Virus record (IMG/VR): IMGVR_UViG_3300042446_001732
Span: 34,314 to 98,313 of that record
Direction: 5' to 3' (one strand)
DNA: 64,000 bases
Source: a virus
The notes below the pieces were generated by a model. That model did no database searches. It saw only the letters and a list, made by a program, of their open reading frames with translations, and was not told the DNA's origin. Shown here piece after piece: positions 41,594 to 48,960 of this stretch. The translations under genes and the position numbers were made by a program. Numbering within the stretch: position 1 is the first letter of the stretch; each line of letters begins with the position of its first letter.

Positions 41594-42294
41594 CTGACTG
41601 TGCTTGTGTGATACACAGCACCGGTTATGACTGGCAATATGTGGAAAAACTACACAGCATGTTGACCAGGCTCTTGCCTGGCGGCATACGCATGCATGTG
41701 TACACCGAAGCTGACAGACCTGTGCCTGAACACATGATAAAACATGTGCTGACAGAATGGCCGGGCATTGCTGGTCCCAAACGAAGTTGGTGGTACAAAA
41801 TGCAGTTGTTTAATCCTGCACTATTCCAAGGCAACATGTTGTATTTTGACCTGGATTGTGTCGTTGTCAATGATCTCACCTGGATCACACAATTAGATCC
41901 CTCATTGTTTTGGGGAATTAAAGATTTCAAATACCTTCAACAGCCTGTGAGCATAATCAATTCCAGTGTGATGTGGTTCAATACCAACAAGTTTGCCTGG
42001 TTGTGGCAAAGGTTCTCTGACCAAGGCATAGATGTTGCTCGGCAAGGATGCCAGGGCGACCAAGACTATATAACCAAAAACATAGATCCAAGTCAGCGGC
42101 GCTTTTTTGACACCAAGTATTTTCAAAGCTATCGTTGGCAATGCCTGGATGGCGGATACGATTTCAAATATCGTAGATATCACAAGCCAGGCACCGGGGT
42201 CACAATCGCCCCTGACACTGCTGTGGTTGTGTTCCACGGCAGTCCCAATCCACATCAAGTCACAGACCCCACAATAGTTGCACTTTGGCACTAG
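41557..42294 (+). CDS. Glycosyltransferase-like protein (GT-A, DxD)
   Basis: A 245-residue protein: MLYFDLDCVVVNDLTWI contains the DxD motif; WWYKMQLFNP upstream and INSSVMWFNTNKFAWLW downstream are typical of a phage/bacterial GT-A family. The C terminus (VVVFHGSPNPHQV) has the terminal HG.P motif of metal-dependent transferases. The ATG at 41557 overlaps the preceding gene by 37 nt; a GTG at 41608 (VIHSTGYDW) is a possible shorter start. Confidence 0.7.
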   Translation: MAKTNRISTDGITDCACVIHSTGYDWQYVEKLHSMLTRLLPGGIRMHVYTEADRPVPEHMIKHVLTEWPGIAGPKRSWWYKMQLFNPALFQGNMLYFDLDCVVVNDLTWITQLDPSLFWGIKDFKYLQQPVSIINSSVMWFNTNKFAWLWQRFSDQGIDVARQGCQGDQDYITKNIDPSQRRFFDTKYFQSYRWQCLDGGYDFKYRRYHKPGTGVTIAPDTAVVVFHGSPNPHQVTDPTIVALWH

Positions 42295-42295
42295 G

Positions 42296-42324
42296 TTGAC
42301 CATTATTTCCCATTCTGCTACAAT
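42296..42324 (+). promoter_or_regulatory. Early sigma70 promoter, array unit 1
   Basis: TTGACC (42296-42301), 17 bp, TGC, TACAAT (42319-42324). First of five near-identical promoters over 1.4 kb. Confidence 0.85.
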
Positions 42325-42350
42325 ACACACATAGACAGCAAGGAGTAGGA

Positions 42351-42596
42351 ATGATAGACCAAGCACACCAGGTAGAGCACAACGGTCGTTCATACACCGT
42401 CACACACGGTTGCCCATTTGATCGCGGCTCAGCAGACAGCTACTACGGTCGCATCCGCAACCCACATAAAGGTGGTGTAGGCGGCGATAGCGGTCCTCGT
42501 GTTGAAAGCAACGAAATGAGCTTGCAAGAGGTCGCAGACTACGGCGCAGGCTACAATTACAACGAATCTACTGGCGAGAAAAAAAGCTGGGATTGA
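42351..42596 (+). CDS. Small early protein of unknown function
   Basis: An 81-residue polar protein, MIDQAHQVEHNGRSYTVTHG, with CPFDRGSADSYYGR and a Gly/Asn/Tyr-rich tail. GGAGTAGG precedes the ATG. The RGSADSYYGR..PH block is found in small T4-like marine phage proteins of unknown role. Its own strong promoter and lack of late boxes mark it as early; its stop codon lies within the -35 of the next promoter. Confidence 0.7.
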   Translation: MIDQAHQVEHNGRSYTVTHGCPFDRGSADSYYGRIRNPHKGGVGGDSGPRVESNEMSLQEVADYGAGYNYNESTGEKKSWD

Positions 42597-42621
42597 CCAT
42601 TAATTCCCATTCTGTTATAAT
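42593..42621 (+). promoter_or_regulatory. Early sigma70 promoter, array unit 2
   Basis: TTGACC (42593-42598), 17 bp, TGT, TATAAT (42616-42621); -35 overlaps the preceding stop codon. Confidence 0.85.
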
Positions 42622-42651
42622 TAACACTTAAACAGCAACAAGGAGTCTAGC

Positions 42652-42873
42652 ATGGGCTACAAGGTATTGGCAGACAAGACAGAAATGGATCAGATGCGCA
42701 CCCGGTACAGCCCACGCAAAGGACTGGAAGGTCCATTCAACTTCTCCGGCCGAGTGTTGTATTATGACAACAAAGAAGGCCAATACTACGATCCCGCTAC
42801 AGACTTCTATGTGGAGCAGGCGGAAATGGATCTGATCCATGCACAATTAATGACTGTTTTGAGCAAGGTGTAA
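42652..42873 (+). CDS. Small early protein of unknown function
   Basis: A 73-residue protein, MGYKVLADKTEMDQMRTRYS, with FNFSGRVLYYDNKEGQYYDP and a C-terminal helix (FYVEQAEMDLIHAQLM). The YYD...G.YYDP..D.Y pattern resembles small phage proteins that may fold as a WW-like beta sheet plus helix. AAGGAG precedes the ATG. Confidence 0.7.
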   Translation: MGYKVLADKTEMDQMRTRYSPRKGLEGPFNFSGRVLYYDNKEGQYYDPATDFYVEQAEMDLIHAQLMTVLSKV

Positions 42874-42880
42874 TACTTTT

Positions 42881-42901
42881 GTGTTGCAAAAAAAGCAACA
42901 C
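42881..42901. other. Hairpin GTGTTGC-A7-GCAACAC
   Basis: Perfect seven-pair inverted repeat with an A7 loop between two small early genes, 8 nt before the next -35. No U-run follows, so termination is doubtful; it may stabilise the upstream mRNA end or mark an operator. Confidence 0.4.
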
Positions 42902-42909
42902 CCAAACGG

Positions 42910-42938
42910 TTGACCAATAATCACCAAAATGCTATAAT
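42910..42938 (+). promoter_or_regulatory. Early sigma70 promoter, array unit 3
   Basis: TTGACC (42910-42915), 17 bp, TGC, TATAAT (42933-42938). Confidence 0.85.
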
Positions 42939-42969
42939 ATACACATAGACAGCAAAAAGGAGCCAGCAA

Positions 42970-43212
42970 ATGATCAAGCAATTTGTCCAAGTTAGTGCCC
43001 ACAGAGACAGCGGCAATTTTGCACATTGTAGCAATCTGAGTCTGATGGCTGATCGCGATATGAGCGCCACACAGGCTCTGCACTACCTGCAGGTCATGGC
43101 CGATGACTATGCCCAGCGTGGATACCGTGTTGAGTGGATTCGTGAGGACTGGGATGCGGCCTACGAAGAAATGTACGGCGACCTGTTTGAGTCCCGTGCC
43201 GTGTCAAACTGA
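42970..43212 (+). CDS. Small early protein of unknown function
   Basis: An 80-residue, acidic protein, MIKQFVQVSAHRDSGNFAHC, with a helix-rich second half (ATQALHYLQVMADDYAQRG, YRVEWIREDWDAAYEEMYGD). AAAAAGGAG precedes the ATG. It shares one transcript with the next small gene. Candidate host-takeover protein by position only. Confidence 0.7.
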   Translation: MIKQFVQVSAHRDSGNFAHCSNLSLMADRDMSATQALHYLQVMADDYAQRGYRVEWIREDWDAAYEEMYGDLFESRAVSN

Positions 43213-43227
43213 AACAGGAGTTGAAGA

Positions 43228-43434
43228 ATGATGTACAACTTGATTCTAGTGCTGGCCACTGGTGTTACCACTGTTGGCAACTATGCAGACCTCACAGCAT
43301 GCCAAGCAGAGCTGGCACAATTTCACAAGCAAAATATCACAGCGGCCTGCGTACAGCAACCCAGTGCCGAACAAAGTATGGCACAAGCACAGGCCATGCT
43401 GAAGAATTTCATGAAAATCATGGAAGAAAAATAA
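43228..43434 (+). CDS. Small protein with hydrophobic N terminus
   Basis: A 68-residue protein, MMYNLILVLATGVTTVGNYA, followed by DLTACQAELAQFHKQ, an AACVQQ segment and a C-terminal helix. The hydrophobic start suggests a signal peptide or membrane anchor, and the two cysteines could pair in the periplasm. Preceded by ACAGGAG; no promoter of its own, so it is cotranscribed with the 42970 gene. Confidence 0.65.
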   Translation: MMYNLILVLATGVTTVGNYADLTACQAELAQFHKQNITAACVQQPSAEQSMAQAQAMLKNFMKIMEEK

Positions 43435-43457
43435 CAATATGTGCAGCCAGAGTCTGG

Positions 43458-43486
43458 TTGACCATTAATTGCAATTCTGCTATAAT
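43458..43486 (+). promoter_or_regulatory. Early sigma70 promoter, array unit 4
   Basis: TTGACC (43458-43463), 17 bp, TGC, TATAAT (43481-43486). Spacer almost identical to unit 5. Confidence 0.85.
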
Positions 43487-43516
43487 TAATACTTAAACAG
43501 CAAACAGGAGCTTAAT

Positions 43517-43630
43517 ATGATGGTTCAGGACAGAAAGACAGGCGTGTGGTACGACCCAGATCTCAAGTTTCAAGAACTGCTCCGCCAGCAATGGTTCATC
43601 CTTGTCATGCAACGCATGGCCAACAAATAA
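43517..43630 (+). CDS. 37-residue early peptide
   Basis: MMVQDRKTGVWYDPDLKF, then a helix FQELLRQQWFILVMQRMANK. It has its own promoter (43458-43486) and an ACAGGAG ribosome-binding site, which makes a real gene likely despite its size. The TGVWYDP element resembles the YYDP of the 73-residue neighbour. Confidence 0.65.
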   Translation: MMVQDRKTGVWYDPDLKFQELLRQQWFILVMQRMANK

Positions 43631-43636
43631 TAAGAT

Positions 43637-43665
43637 TTGACCAATAATTGCAATTCTGCTATAAT
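43637..43665 (+). promoter_or_regulatory. Early sigma70 promoter, array unit 5
   Basis: TTGACC (43637-43642), 17 bp, TGC, TATAAT (43660-43665); drives the AAA+ ATPase gene. Confidence 0.85.
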
Positions 43666-43700
43666 TAATACTTAAACAACGCACACCAAAGGAGCCAACC

Positions 43701-44723
43701 ATGAGTGCAATTCGTATCGTTCGCGGAGAGTATCGTAAACGTCCCGTAGCTGACCAAGTGTTTAGTCTTGTGTCGGGTTTTCAGACCGGCGCCAAAGGCA
43801 ACTTTGTGACTGTTAAAAATGACGGCAATTTTCCCAATTGCCCAGATACAATCCGTATCCGTGTTGACAACATTTCTGATATTGAGTATACTAACGGCAT
43901 GACAGACACAACTACCAACGCTGCCAAGGCAGTGGCTGCACCAGCAGAAACAGAAGAACAAGCCATTGAACGCATTCGTGAGCGATTTGACATCCTGCAT
44001 GAAATGACCAAGGCAGCAGTCACAGGCGACATTCGTGCCATGATTGTATCGGGCCCCCCAGGCGTGGGCAAGAGCTTTGGCGTGGAGCAAGAGATTGAAA
44101 AAGCCACCATGTTTGACAAGCTGGCAGGCAAGCGTCTTCGTGCAGAAGTTGTGAAAGGTGCCGCTACTCCCATTGGCCTGTATCAGACTCTGTACAAGTA
44201 TTCGGACGAAAATTGCGTGGTTGTGTTTGACGACTGCGACAGTATCTTGCTGGATGACGTGAGCTTGAACTTGCTGAAGGGTGCATTAGACTCAGGCAAG
44301 AAGCGTAAAATTTCATGGTTGAGTGAAAGCAGCAGCCTGCGCCGCGAAGGTATTCCAGACAGTTTTGAATTCAAAGGCAGTGCCATCTTTATCACCAACT
44401 TGAAGTTTGACAAAATGAAATCGCAGAAACTGCGGGACCATTTGGATGCACTGCAAAGTCGCTGCCATTACTTGGACTTGACTCTGGACACCATGCATGA
44501 CAAGATCCTGCGTATCAAGCAAATCGCCAAGGACGGTGTATTGTTTGCAGACTACGACTTTGAGCCCGAAATTCAGGACGAGATCATTGCGTTCATGGAC
44601 GCTAACCAGAATCGTTTGCGTGAAATGAGTCTGCGTATGGCAATCAAGATTGCAGACCTGCGCAGGATGAGCATGCTGAACTGGAAGCGGTTGGCAGAAA
44701 CAACTTGCATGAAGGTGGCTTAA
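43701..44723 (+). CDS. AAA+ ATPase
   Basis: A 340-residue protein. Residues 1-65 form a small beta-rich domain (KGNFVTVKNDGNFPN). The ATPase domain has Walker A IVSGPPGVGKSFG (about 115-127), Walker B CVVVFDDCDSILLDD, sensor-1 AIFITNLKFD, and a C-terminal helical lid with RLREMSLRMAIKIADL. Similar stand-alone AAA+ proteins occur in T4-like marine phages with unknown targets. It is early (promoter unit 5, AAAGGAG), so a role in host takeover or DNA metabolism is likely. It is not obviously gp44: no SRC motif was seen. Confidence 0.8.
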   Translation: MSAIRIVRGEYRKRPVADQVFSLVSGFQTGAKGNFVTVKNDGNFPNCPDTIRIRVDNISDIEYTNGMTDTTTNAAKAVAAPAETEEQAIERIRERFDILHEMTKAAVTGDIRAMIVSGPPGVGKSFGVEQEIEKATMFDKLAGKRLRAEVVKGAATPIGLYQTLYKYSDENCVVVFDDCDSILLDDVSLNLLKGALDSGKKRKISWLSESSSLRREGIPDSFEFKGSAIFITNLKFDKMKSQKLRDHLDALQSRCHYLDLTLDTMHDKILRIKQIAKDGVLFADYDFEPEIQDEIIAFMDANQNRLREMSLRMAIKIADLRRMSMLNWKRLAETTCMKVA

Positions 44724-44724
44724 T

Positions 44725-44832
44725 ATGTATGAAATTTGGGATGGTGATTTGTTCCTTTACGCTGTGGATACACTATACGAAGCAGACGAACAGCGTGAAG
44801 CAGGCTTTACTGTGAAAGAAATCAACAAATAA
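44725..44832 (+). CDS. 35-residue peptide after the AAA+ gene
   Basis: MYEIWDGDLFLYAVDTLYEA, then DEQREAGFTVKEINK. It begins 1 nt after the AAA+ stop and ends 1 nt before the first terminator stem, so it fills the space exactly. The acidic, aromatic composition and fit support a true gene; function unknown. Confidence 0.6.
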   Translation: MYEIWDGDLFLYAVDTLYEADEQREAGFTVKEINK

Positions 44833-44833
44833 T

Positions 44834-44866
44834 CCTGGGTGCTGGTTGGCTCCGGCCCAGGTTTTT
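44834..44866 (+). terminator. Intrinsic terminator 1 of the early array
   Basis: CCTGGG (44834-44839), 16-nt loop, CCCAGG (44856-44861), TTTTT. Confidence 0.7.
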
Positions 44867-44867
44867 G

Positions 44868-44900
44868 ACAGGTGCCCTTAAAACGGCACCTGTTTTTTTT
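44868..44900 (+). terminator. Intrinsic terminator 2 of the early array
   Basis: ACAGGTGCC (44868-44876), 8-nt loop, GGCACCTGT (44885-44893), ending in eight T (44893-44900). A strong terminator placed 1 nt after the first. Confidence 0.9.
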
Positions 44901-44917
44901 GACACAATAAGTACACA

Positions 44918-45709
44918 GTGCAAATAGTTTTTTCAAACAATACCACTGTTGATTTAATCCTGCAGTCAACGCCACTGACCACAGTGTATCAAAAAATATA
45001 CAAACATCTTGGTCATGTGACAGTGCCATTTCGTGACTGGGATCACCCTTTTTATTGCAATACTCTGGCAGAGCTGGTTGAACAGTTGATTTTGCATGCA
45101 AACAAAGTATCGGTCACAGTGTGTCGTGAGTCTTGCTTGAATCAAGATCAAAATTATTTGAATCGTATTCACAAAATCTACGAAGACAATTACAATGGAG
45201 ATCCTGCTTGGTTGAATTTCCACGAGCATATTCACATGTGTGAACACTGGCCTGTGCAACAACCAACACTGACCATTGACTATAGAGAAAAAGCTGGTCT
45301 GCTAGAACGACCATTTGACCTGAACTGGTTGGAAAATGCCACTACCAAAATCAAAGCAGGTGATGTGTATGTGGAATGGGCAGAATTAGGAAAAACGCCA
45401 TATGGTTATTGGCAAAACAATGAGCCAGACAACACGACTCGCATGTGCGAGTTGGCCAAACCTTGGTTGGTGCTTAGACCCAAAATTGTTGTGGCGCTTG
45501 CAGATATCGATACATTGCACAATGTTGATATTCCAAAATTTGAATCTTGGTGGCAACAACACAGTGAGGAATGGTGCCAGCACTGGAACATTTCATCTTG
45601 GTCCATTACTGATATGTGTTCAGTGGTGCGGCTGGGGCAAGTGCCTGAATTTGAAAATATAATTGAACAATTGAAAAACAACAATACACCAACAAAGATA
45701 TTGTTATGA
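44918..45709 (+). CDS. Unknown protein
   Basis: A 263-residue protein with a GTG start (MQIVFSNNTTVDLILQS), rich in Trp and His (WLNFHEHIHMCEHWPV, WWQQHSEEWCQHWN). A segment IDYREKAGLLERPFD precedes a DVYVEWAELGKTPYGYW block. TTGACA lies at 44899-44904 but no matching -10 is evident. The gene follows two terminators, so it must have its own promoter that I cannot define. No family recognised; the HEHIHMCEH cluster could bind a metal. Confidence 0.6.
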   Translation: MQIVFSNNTTVDLILQSTPLTTVYQKIYKHLGHVTVPFRDWDHPFYCNTLAELVEQLILHANKVSVTVCRESCLNQDQNYLNRIHKIYEDNYNGDPAWLNFHEHIHMCEHWPVQQPTLTIDYREKAGLLERPFDLNWLENATTKIKAGDVYVEWAELGKTPYGYWQNNEPDNTTRMCELAKPWLVLRPKIVVALADIDTLHNVDIPKFESWWQQHSEEWCQHWNISSWSITDMCSVVRLGQVPEFENIIEQLKNNNTPTKILL

Positions 45710-45752
45710 CAGTGCAATTTGTTCATTTAGCAATCTCAACTTTGAAATCTGG

Positions 45753-45781
45753 TTGTAAACCTCTAGCAAATGTTGTATAAT
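45753..45781 (+). promoter_or_regulatory. Sigma70-type promoter of uvsW
   Basis: TTGTAA (45753-45758), 17 bp, TATAAT (45776-45781). Initiation falls at or 1 nt before the ATG at 45789; leaderless. Confidence 0.7.
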
Positions 45782-45788
45782 AAACACA

Positions 45789-47258
45789 ATGAAACAAGCA
45801 ACAATAATCATTCGAGACGAAGTCAATATCAAGATTGAGGGCCTGGACATTGACTGTAGGAAAAAACTAGTCAATACATTCAAATATGAAATTCCAGGCG
45901 CAAGATATCAGCCCGCAGTGAGACTGGGACGCTGGGATGGCAAGGTGGCTTATTTTCAACTGGGTGGATCCAGTTATATCAATTTACTGCCTGAGATCGT
46001 TCCCATTCTAGAACAATACGATTATGATATTGAGTTGGATGATCAGCGTGATTATTCCACTGTGTTTGATTTTGTGCAGGTCACAGAGGATTCATTTGCA
46101 CACAAGACTTGGCCTGCTGGGCATCCTGCTGTGGGACAGCCTATAATGCTGCGTGACTATCAAGTGGAGATTGTGAACAACTACCTGCAGAATCCGCAGT
46201 GCATACAAGAAGTGGCCACAGGCGCAGGCAAAACACTCATGACTGCTGCTTTGAGCCGGAGTGTGGAAGCATATGGTCGCAGTATCATTATTGTGCCCAA
46301 CAAGAGCTTGGTAACACAAACAGAAAAAGACTATGTTAATCTTGGCCTGGATGTGGGTGTGTATTTTGGTGATCAAAAAGACTATGACCGAACACACACC
46401 ATATGCACATGGCAAAGTCTAAACAACATGATGAAGAAGACCAAGTCGGGTGAAGCTGAAGTGGACATTCAGGACTTTATTGAAGGTGTGATCTGCGTGA
46501 TTGTGGACGAAGTACACATGGCCAAGGCAGATGCCTTAAAGACCTTGCTTACAGGGGTCATGGCTAGAGTGCCAATTCGGTGGGGTTTGACGGGAACTGT
46601 GCCCAAAGAAAAGTTTGAAAGCCAAAGTTTGTTAGTGAGTCTGGGGCCTGTTATCAGCAAGCTCAGTGCCAGCGAACTGCAAGATCGTGGCGTGCTGGCA
46701 CAGTGTCATGTGAACATTGTGCAACTGATAGACCATGTGGAGTACGCTGAATATCAAAGTGAGCTAAAGTACTTGCTGGAAGAAAAAGGCCGCCTGGATG
46801 CCATGGCCGGATTGATCCTGCAGATAAACGAAACAGGCAACACCTTGGTCTTGGTAGATCGTGTAGCAGCAGGCACTGAGCTGGTGTCAAGACTGGGAGA
46901 CAAAGCAGTGTTTGTGTCAGGCGCAACCAAGTCTAAAACACGTCAAGATGAATATGACATGGTAGCAGACTCTGTAGACAAGATCATTGTGGCCACGTAT
47001 GGTGTGGCTGCTGTGGGCATCAACATACCTCGAATCTTTAATCTTGTGCTGATTGAACCAGGCAAATCATTTGTTAGAGTTATACAGTCAATTGGTCGTG
47101 GTATTAGAAAAGCCGAAGACAAAGACCATGTGCAGATCTGGGACATAACCAGCACATGCAAATTTGCCAAGCGTCACTTGACCAAGCGCAAACAGTTCTA
47201 CAAGGAAGCCAACTATCCGTTCACAGCAGAGAAACTAGACTGGATGAAGATAGCATAA
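45789..47258 (+). CDS. uvsW: UvsW-like superfamily 2 helicase
   Basis: A 489-residue protein with an N-terminal DNA-binding region (ARYQPAVRLGRWDGKVAYF), then helicase motif I EVATGAGKTLMT, motif Ia VPNKSLVTQT, motif II VIVDEVHMAK, motif III WGLTGTVP, and motif VI VIQSIGRGIRKA. The whole order and length match T4 UvsW, which unwinds R-loops and branched recombination intermediates and helps switch from origin-dependent to recombination-dependent replication. Apparently leaderless. The stop overlaps the next start (TAATG). Confidence 0.92.
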   Translation: MKQATIIIRDEVNIKIEGLDIDCRKKLVNTFKYEIPGARYQPAVRLGRWDGKVAYFQLGGSSYINLLPEIVPILEQYDYDIELDDQRDYSTVFDFVQVTEDSFAHKTWPAGHPAVGQPIMLRDYQVEIVNNYLQNPQCIQEVATGAGKTLMTAALSRSVEAYGRSIIIVPNKSLVTQTEKDYVNLGLDVGVYFGDQKDYDRTHTICTWQSLNNMMKKTKSGEAEVDIQDFIEGVICVIVDEVHMAKADALKTLLTGVMARVPIRWGLTGTVPKEKFESQSLLVSLGPVISKLSASELQDRGVLAQCHVNIVQLIDHVEYAEYQSELKYLLEEKGRLDAMAGLILQINETGNTLVLVDRVAAGTELVSRLGDKAVFVSGATKSKTRQDEYDMVADSVDKIIVATYGVAAVGINIPRIFNLVLIEPGKSFVRVIQSIGRGIRKAEDKDHVQIWDITSTCKFAKRHLTKRKQFYKEANYPFTAEKLDWMKIA

Positions 47259-48160
47259 TGAGTACGGATTTTCTTGTAGACGACGGGGTGTTTATACCCA
47301 TGCTAAACGACGCTGCCCGAAATCAGTTTTATAAACAAGCACTGGATCGTGCCGCAGCAGGTCAAGTGGTCTGCGACATCGGTGCTGGCACTGGGTTTCT
47401 CAGTGTGCTGGCGATCGAAGCAGGTGCGTCACATGTAATTGCTGTGGAACGAAATCCAGACAGATTTGCATACCTAAATCAGACTATAAAAAATCTAGGA
47501 CTTGAAAACCGAATAGAAACACACTGTGTTGATTTCTTAGACAGTGATATCCAAGCTGATGTTTATGTCAGTGAAACAATCAACACACAAATATTTGGCG
47601 AGGACATGACTAGACTCAGTAATCATGTGGCACATCGTGGCAGCCAATTTATACCTGCTGGAGTTAGAATCTGGGCCGAAGTTTATGTTGATCATGCGGT
47701 GTTTGTGCTGGACCTAACGCACAATGAATCATACGAGTTTGATCCCGGTATTGATGTAAACTCAGAATTTGTCAACAACGTCAACTCAGACTTTCAAAAG
47801 CAATACAACTTACAGGAAACGGTGTTCAAGGCCAATCAGTTCAACCGACTGTTTACCATGCTTGATCGTTTTACAGATCTGAAACTGAACAAGATTAGCG
47901 AAACCACTCCAATCACTGTGAATTTTGACCAGTACACCAACGAAAACAACATTGAAATTGTGATACCCAACAGCCAGGTGCCCCGGGGAATGCCAATGGT
48001 GGTGTTAAAATGGGAAATGTTTTATCAAGACATTGTGCTGCACAGCAACAAGTGCTGGTTTGGTAATGTTGCTAAAAATATACGTGACCAATTTCGCACA
48101 GGCAACGACATTGTTTTTCGGTATGATCCTGCCATACGCAACTGGAGATTGAGCTACTAG
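47258..48160 (+). CDS. Protein arginine methyltransferase-like enzyme
   Basis: A 300-residue protein from the ATG at 47258 (overlapping the uvsW stop; a longer frame upstream lies inside uvsW). FIPMLNDAARNQFYKQAL, then VCDIGAGTGFLSVLAIEAGA, SHVIAVERNPDRFAYL and VYVSETINTQIFGED follow the PRMT order: 'ML.D..R...Y..A', motif I, post-I acidic Glu, and a double-Glu loop. The C-terminal part is a beta-barrel-like region (FIPAGVRIWAEVYV, MVVLKWEMFYQDIVLHS). Arginine methylation of phage or host protein is inferred; a general class I methyltransferase remains possible. Confidence 0.65.
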   Translation: MSTDFLVDDGVFIPMLNDAARNQFYKQALDRAAAGQVVCDIGAGTGFLSVLAIEAGASHVIAVERNPDRFAYLNQTIKNLGLENRIETHCVDFLDSDIQADVYVSETINTQIFGEDMTRLSNHVAHRGSQFIPAGVRIWAEVYVDHAVFVLDLTHNESYEFDPGIDVNSEFVNNVNSDFQKQYNLQETVFKANQFNRLFTMLDRFTDLKLNKISETTPITVNFDQYTNENNIEIVIPNSQVPRGMPMVVLKWEMFYQDIVLHSNKCWFGNVAKNIRDQFRTGNDIVFRYDPAIRNWRLSY

Positions 48161-48162
48161 GC

Positions 48163-48191
48163 TTGACTTTTGTTTGAATATAAATTATAAT
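48163..48191 (+). promoter_or_regulatory. Sigma70-type promoter
   Basis: TTGACT (48163-48168), 17 bp, TATAAT (48186-48191). Predicted start is the ATG at 48198; leaderless. Confidence 0.75.
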
Positions 48192-48197
48192 ACTACT

Positions 48198-48698
48198 ATG
48201 CGAATATTAACACTAGACAACACTTATTATGATCTTGATCATTTGCCTGAAGAAGTAGATGATATGAGATTTGCTATCCTGGACAATTCAAATCCTCAAG
48301 ATCCTGATTATCATTTTATTCCTTTAATCTTTTTGGAGAGCTTTAACGCTCCTGCCTTGGTGTTGCGAATTGGCACAGCCACAATCAAGATGCCCATGGA
48401 CTGGCAAATCCTAATAGGTGAGCCCGATGTGGGCGATCTAGAAGTGTTACCCTTGACCAGCATTAACGATCGTGGCTTCAAGGTATTTCAATTCAACCCA
48501 CTCACCAGCTATAGACCCAGTTTCCCAGACATTGAAATCCTGGATGTTTACCATGAAGTAAACTGGTATGCGCCCAAATTAAAAAATGGTCAGATGCTGG
48601 CAGTGCCGCTAAACGATGATGCAGAACCCGACTGTGTTTACTTTGTTAAAGATGTCAGCCGCAACTGCGAAATTGTGGACTACAACAAGGCCTGGTAA
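48198..48698 (+). CDS. Conserved T4-like phage protein of unknown function
   Basis: A 166-residue protein, MRILTLDNTYYDLDHLPEEV. The run FIPLIFLESFNAPALVLRIG, then MPMDWQILIGEPDVGDLEVL, PLTSINDRGFKVFQFNPLTS and PDCVYFVKDVSRNCEIV is strongly conserved-looking and recalls a hypothetical protein shared by T4-like cyanophages. The start was chosen by the promoter position; an in-frame TTG at 48174 lies within the promoter. It heads a tightly coupled operon with gp62-like and SGNH genes, suggesting a replication- or transcription-linked role. Confidence 0.7.
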   Translation: MRILTLDNTYYDLDHLPEEVDDMRFAILDNSNPQDPDYHFIPLIFLESFNAPALVLRIGTATIKMPMDWQILIGEPDVGDLEVLPLTSINDRGFKVFQFNPLTSYRPSFPDIEILDVYHEVNWYAPKLKNGQMLAVPLNDDAEPDCVYFVKDVSRNCEIVDYNKAW

Positions 48699-48699
48699 C

Positions 48700-48960
48700 A
48701 TGGGACAGCTCAAACCAGGTGCCACTTACATTTACGAACGCAATGGCAACACGGTGTTCAGAAGAGAGTTTGGCGCAGATCCCAGCACACGTGAAGTAAT
48801 GGGCTACGATTATCGCACCAGTGATGGCAGACCCTTGCACGATCATTTAATGGATTCCAAGATGTGGGGCGAGATTCACCAAATGGCCAAAACCAATCCC
48901 ACTTTACAAGATGCTATAGATCGTGTTATTATGATTTATCAACTGAGCAAAACAACATGA
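48700..48960 (+). CDS. Small conserved-type protein
   Basis: An 86-residue protein from the ATG at 48700: MGQLKPGATYIYERNGNTVF, REFGADPSTREVMGYDYRTS, then LMDSKMWGEIHQMAKTNPTL and a C-terminal helix. Overlaps the gp62-like gene by ATGA. Similar short proteins lie next to replication genes in T4-like marine phages; function unknown. Confidence 0.7.
   Translation: MGQLKPGATYIYERNGNTVFRREFGADPSTREVMGYDYRTSDGRPLHDHLMDSKMWGEIHQMAKTNPTLQDAIDRVIMIYQLSKTT

Noticed and set aside
43701-44723. AAA+ gene as the clamp loader large subunit gp44
   Set aside because: Lacks the SRC-type arginine finger motif and has an extra N-terminal beta domain; sits with tiny early genes instead of with gp62.
44899-44904. 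TTGACA after the second terminator
   Set aside because: No -10 at 16-18 bp spacing before the GTG at 44918; it is partly the terminator's T-run.
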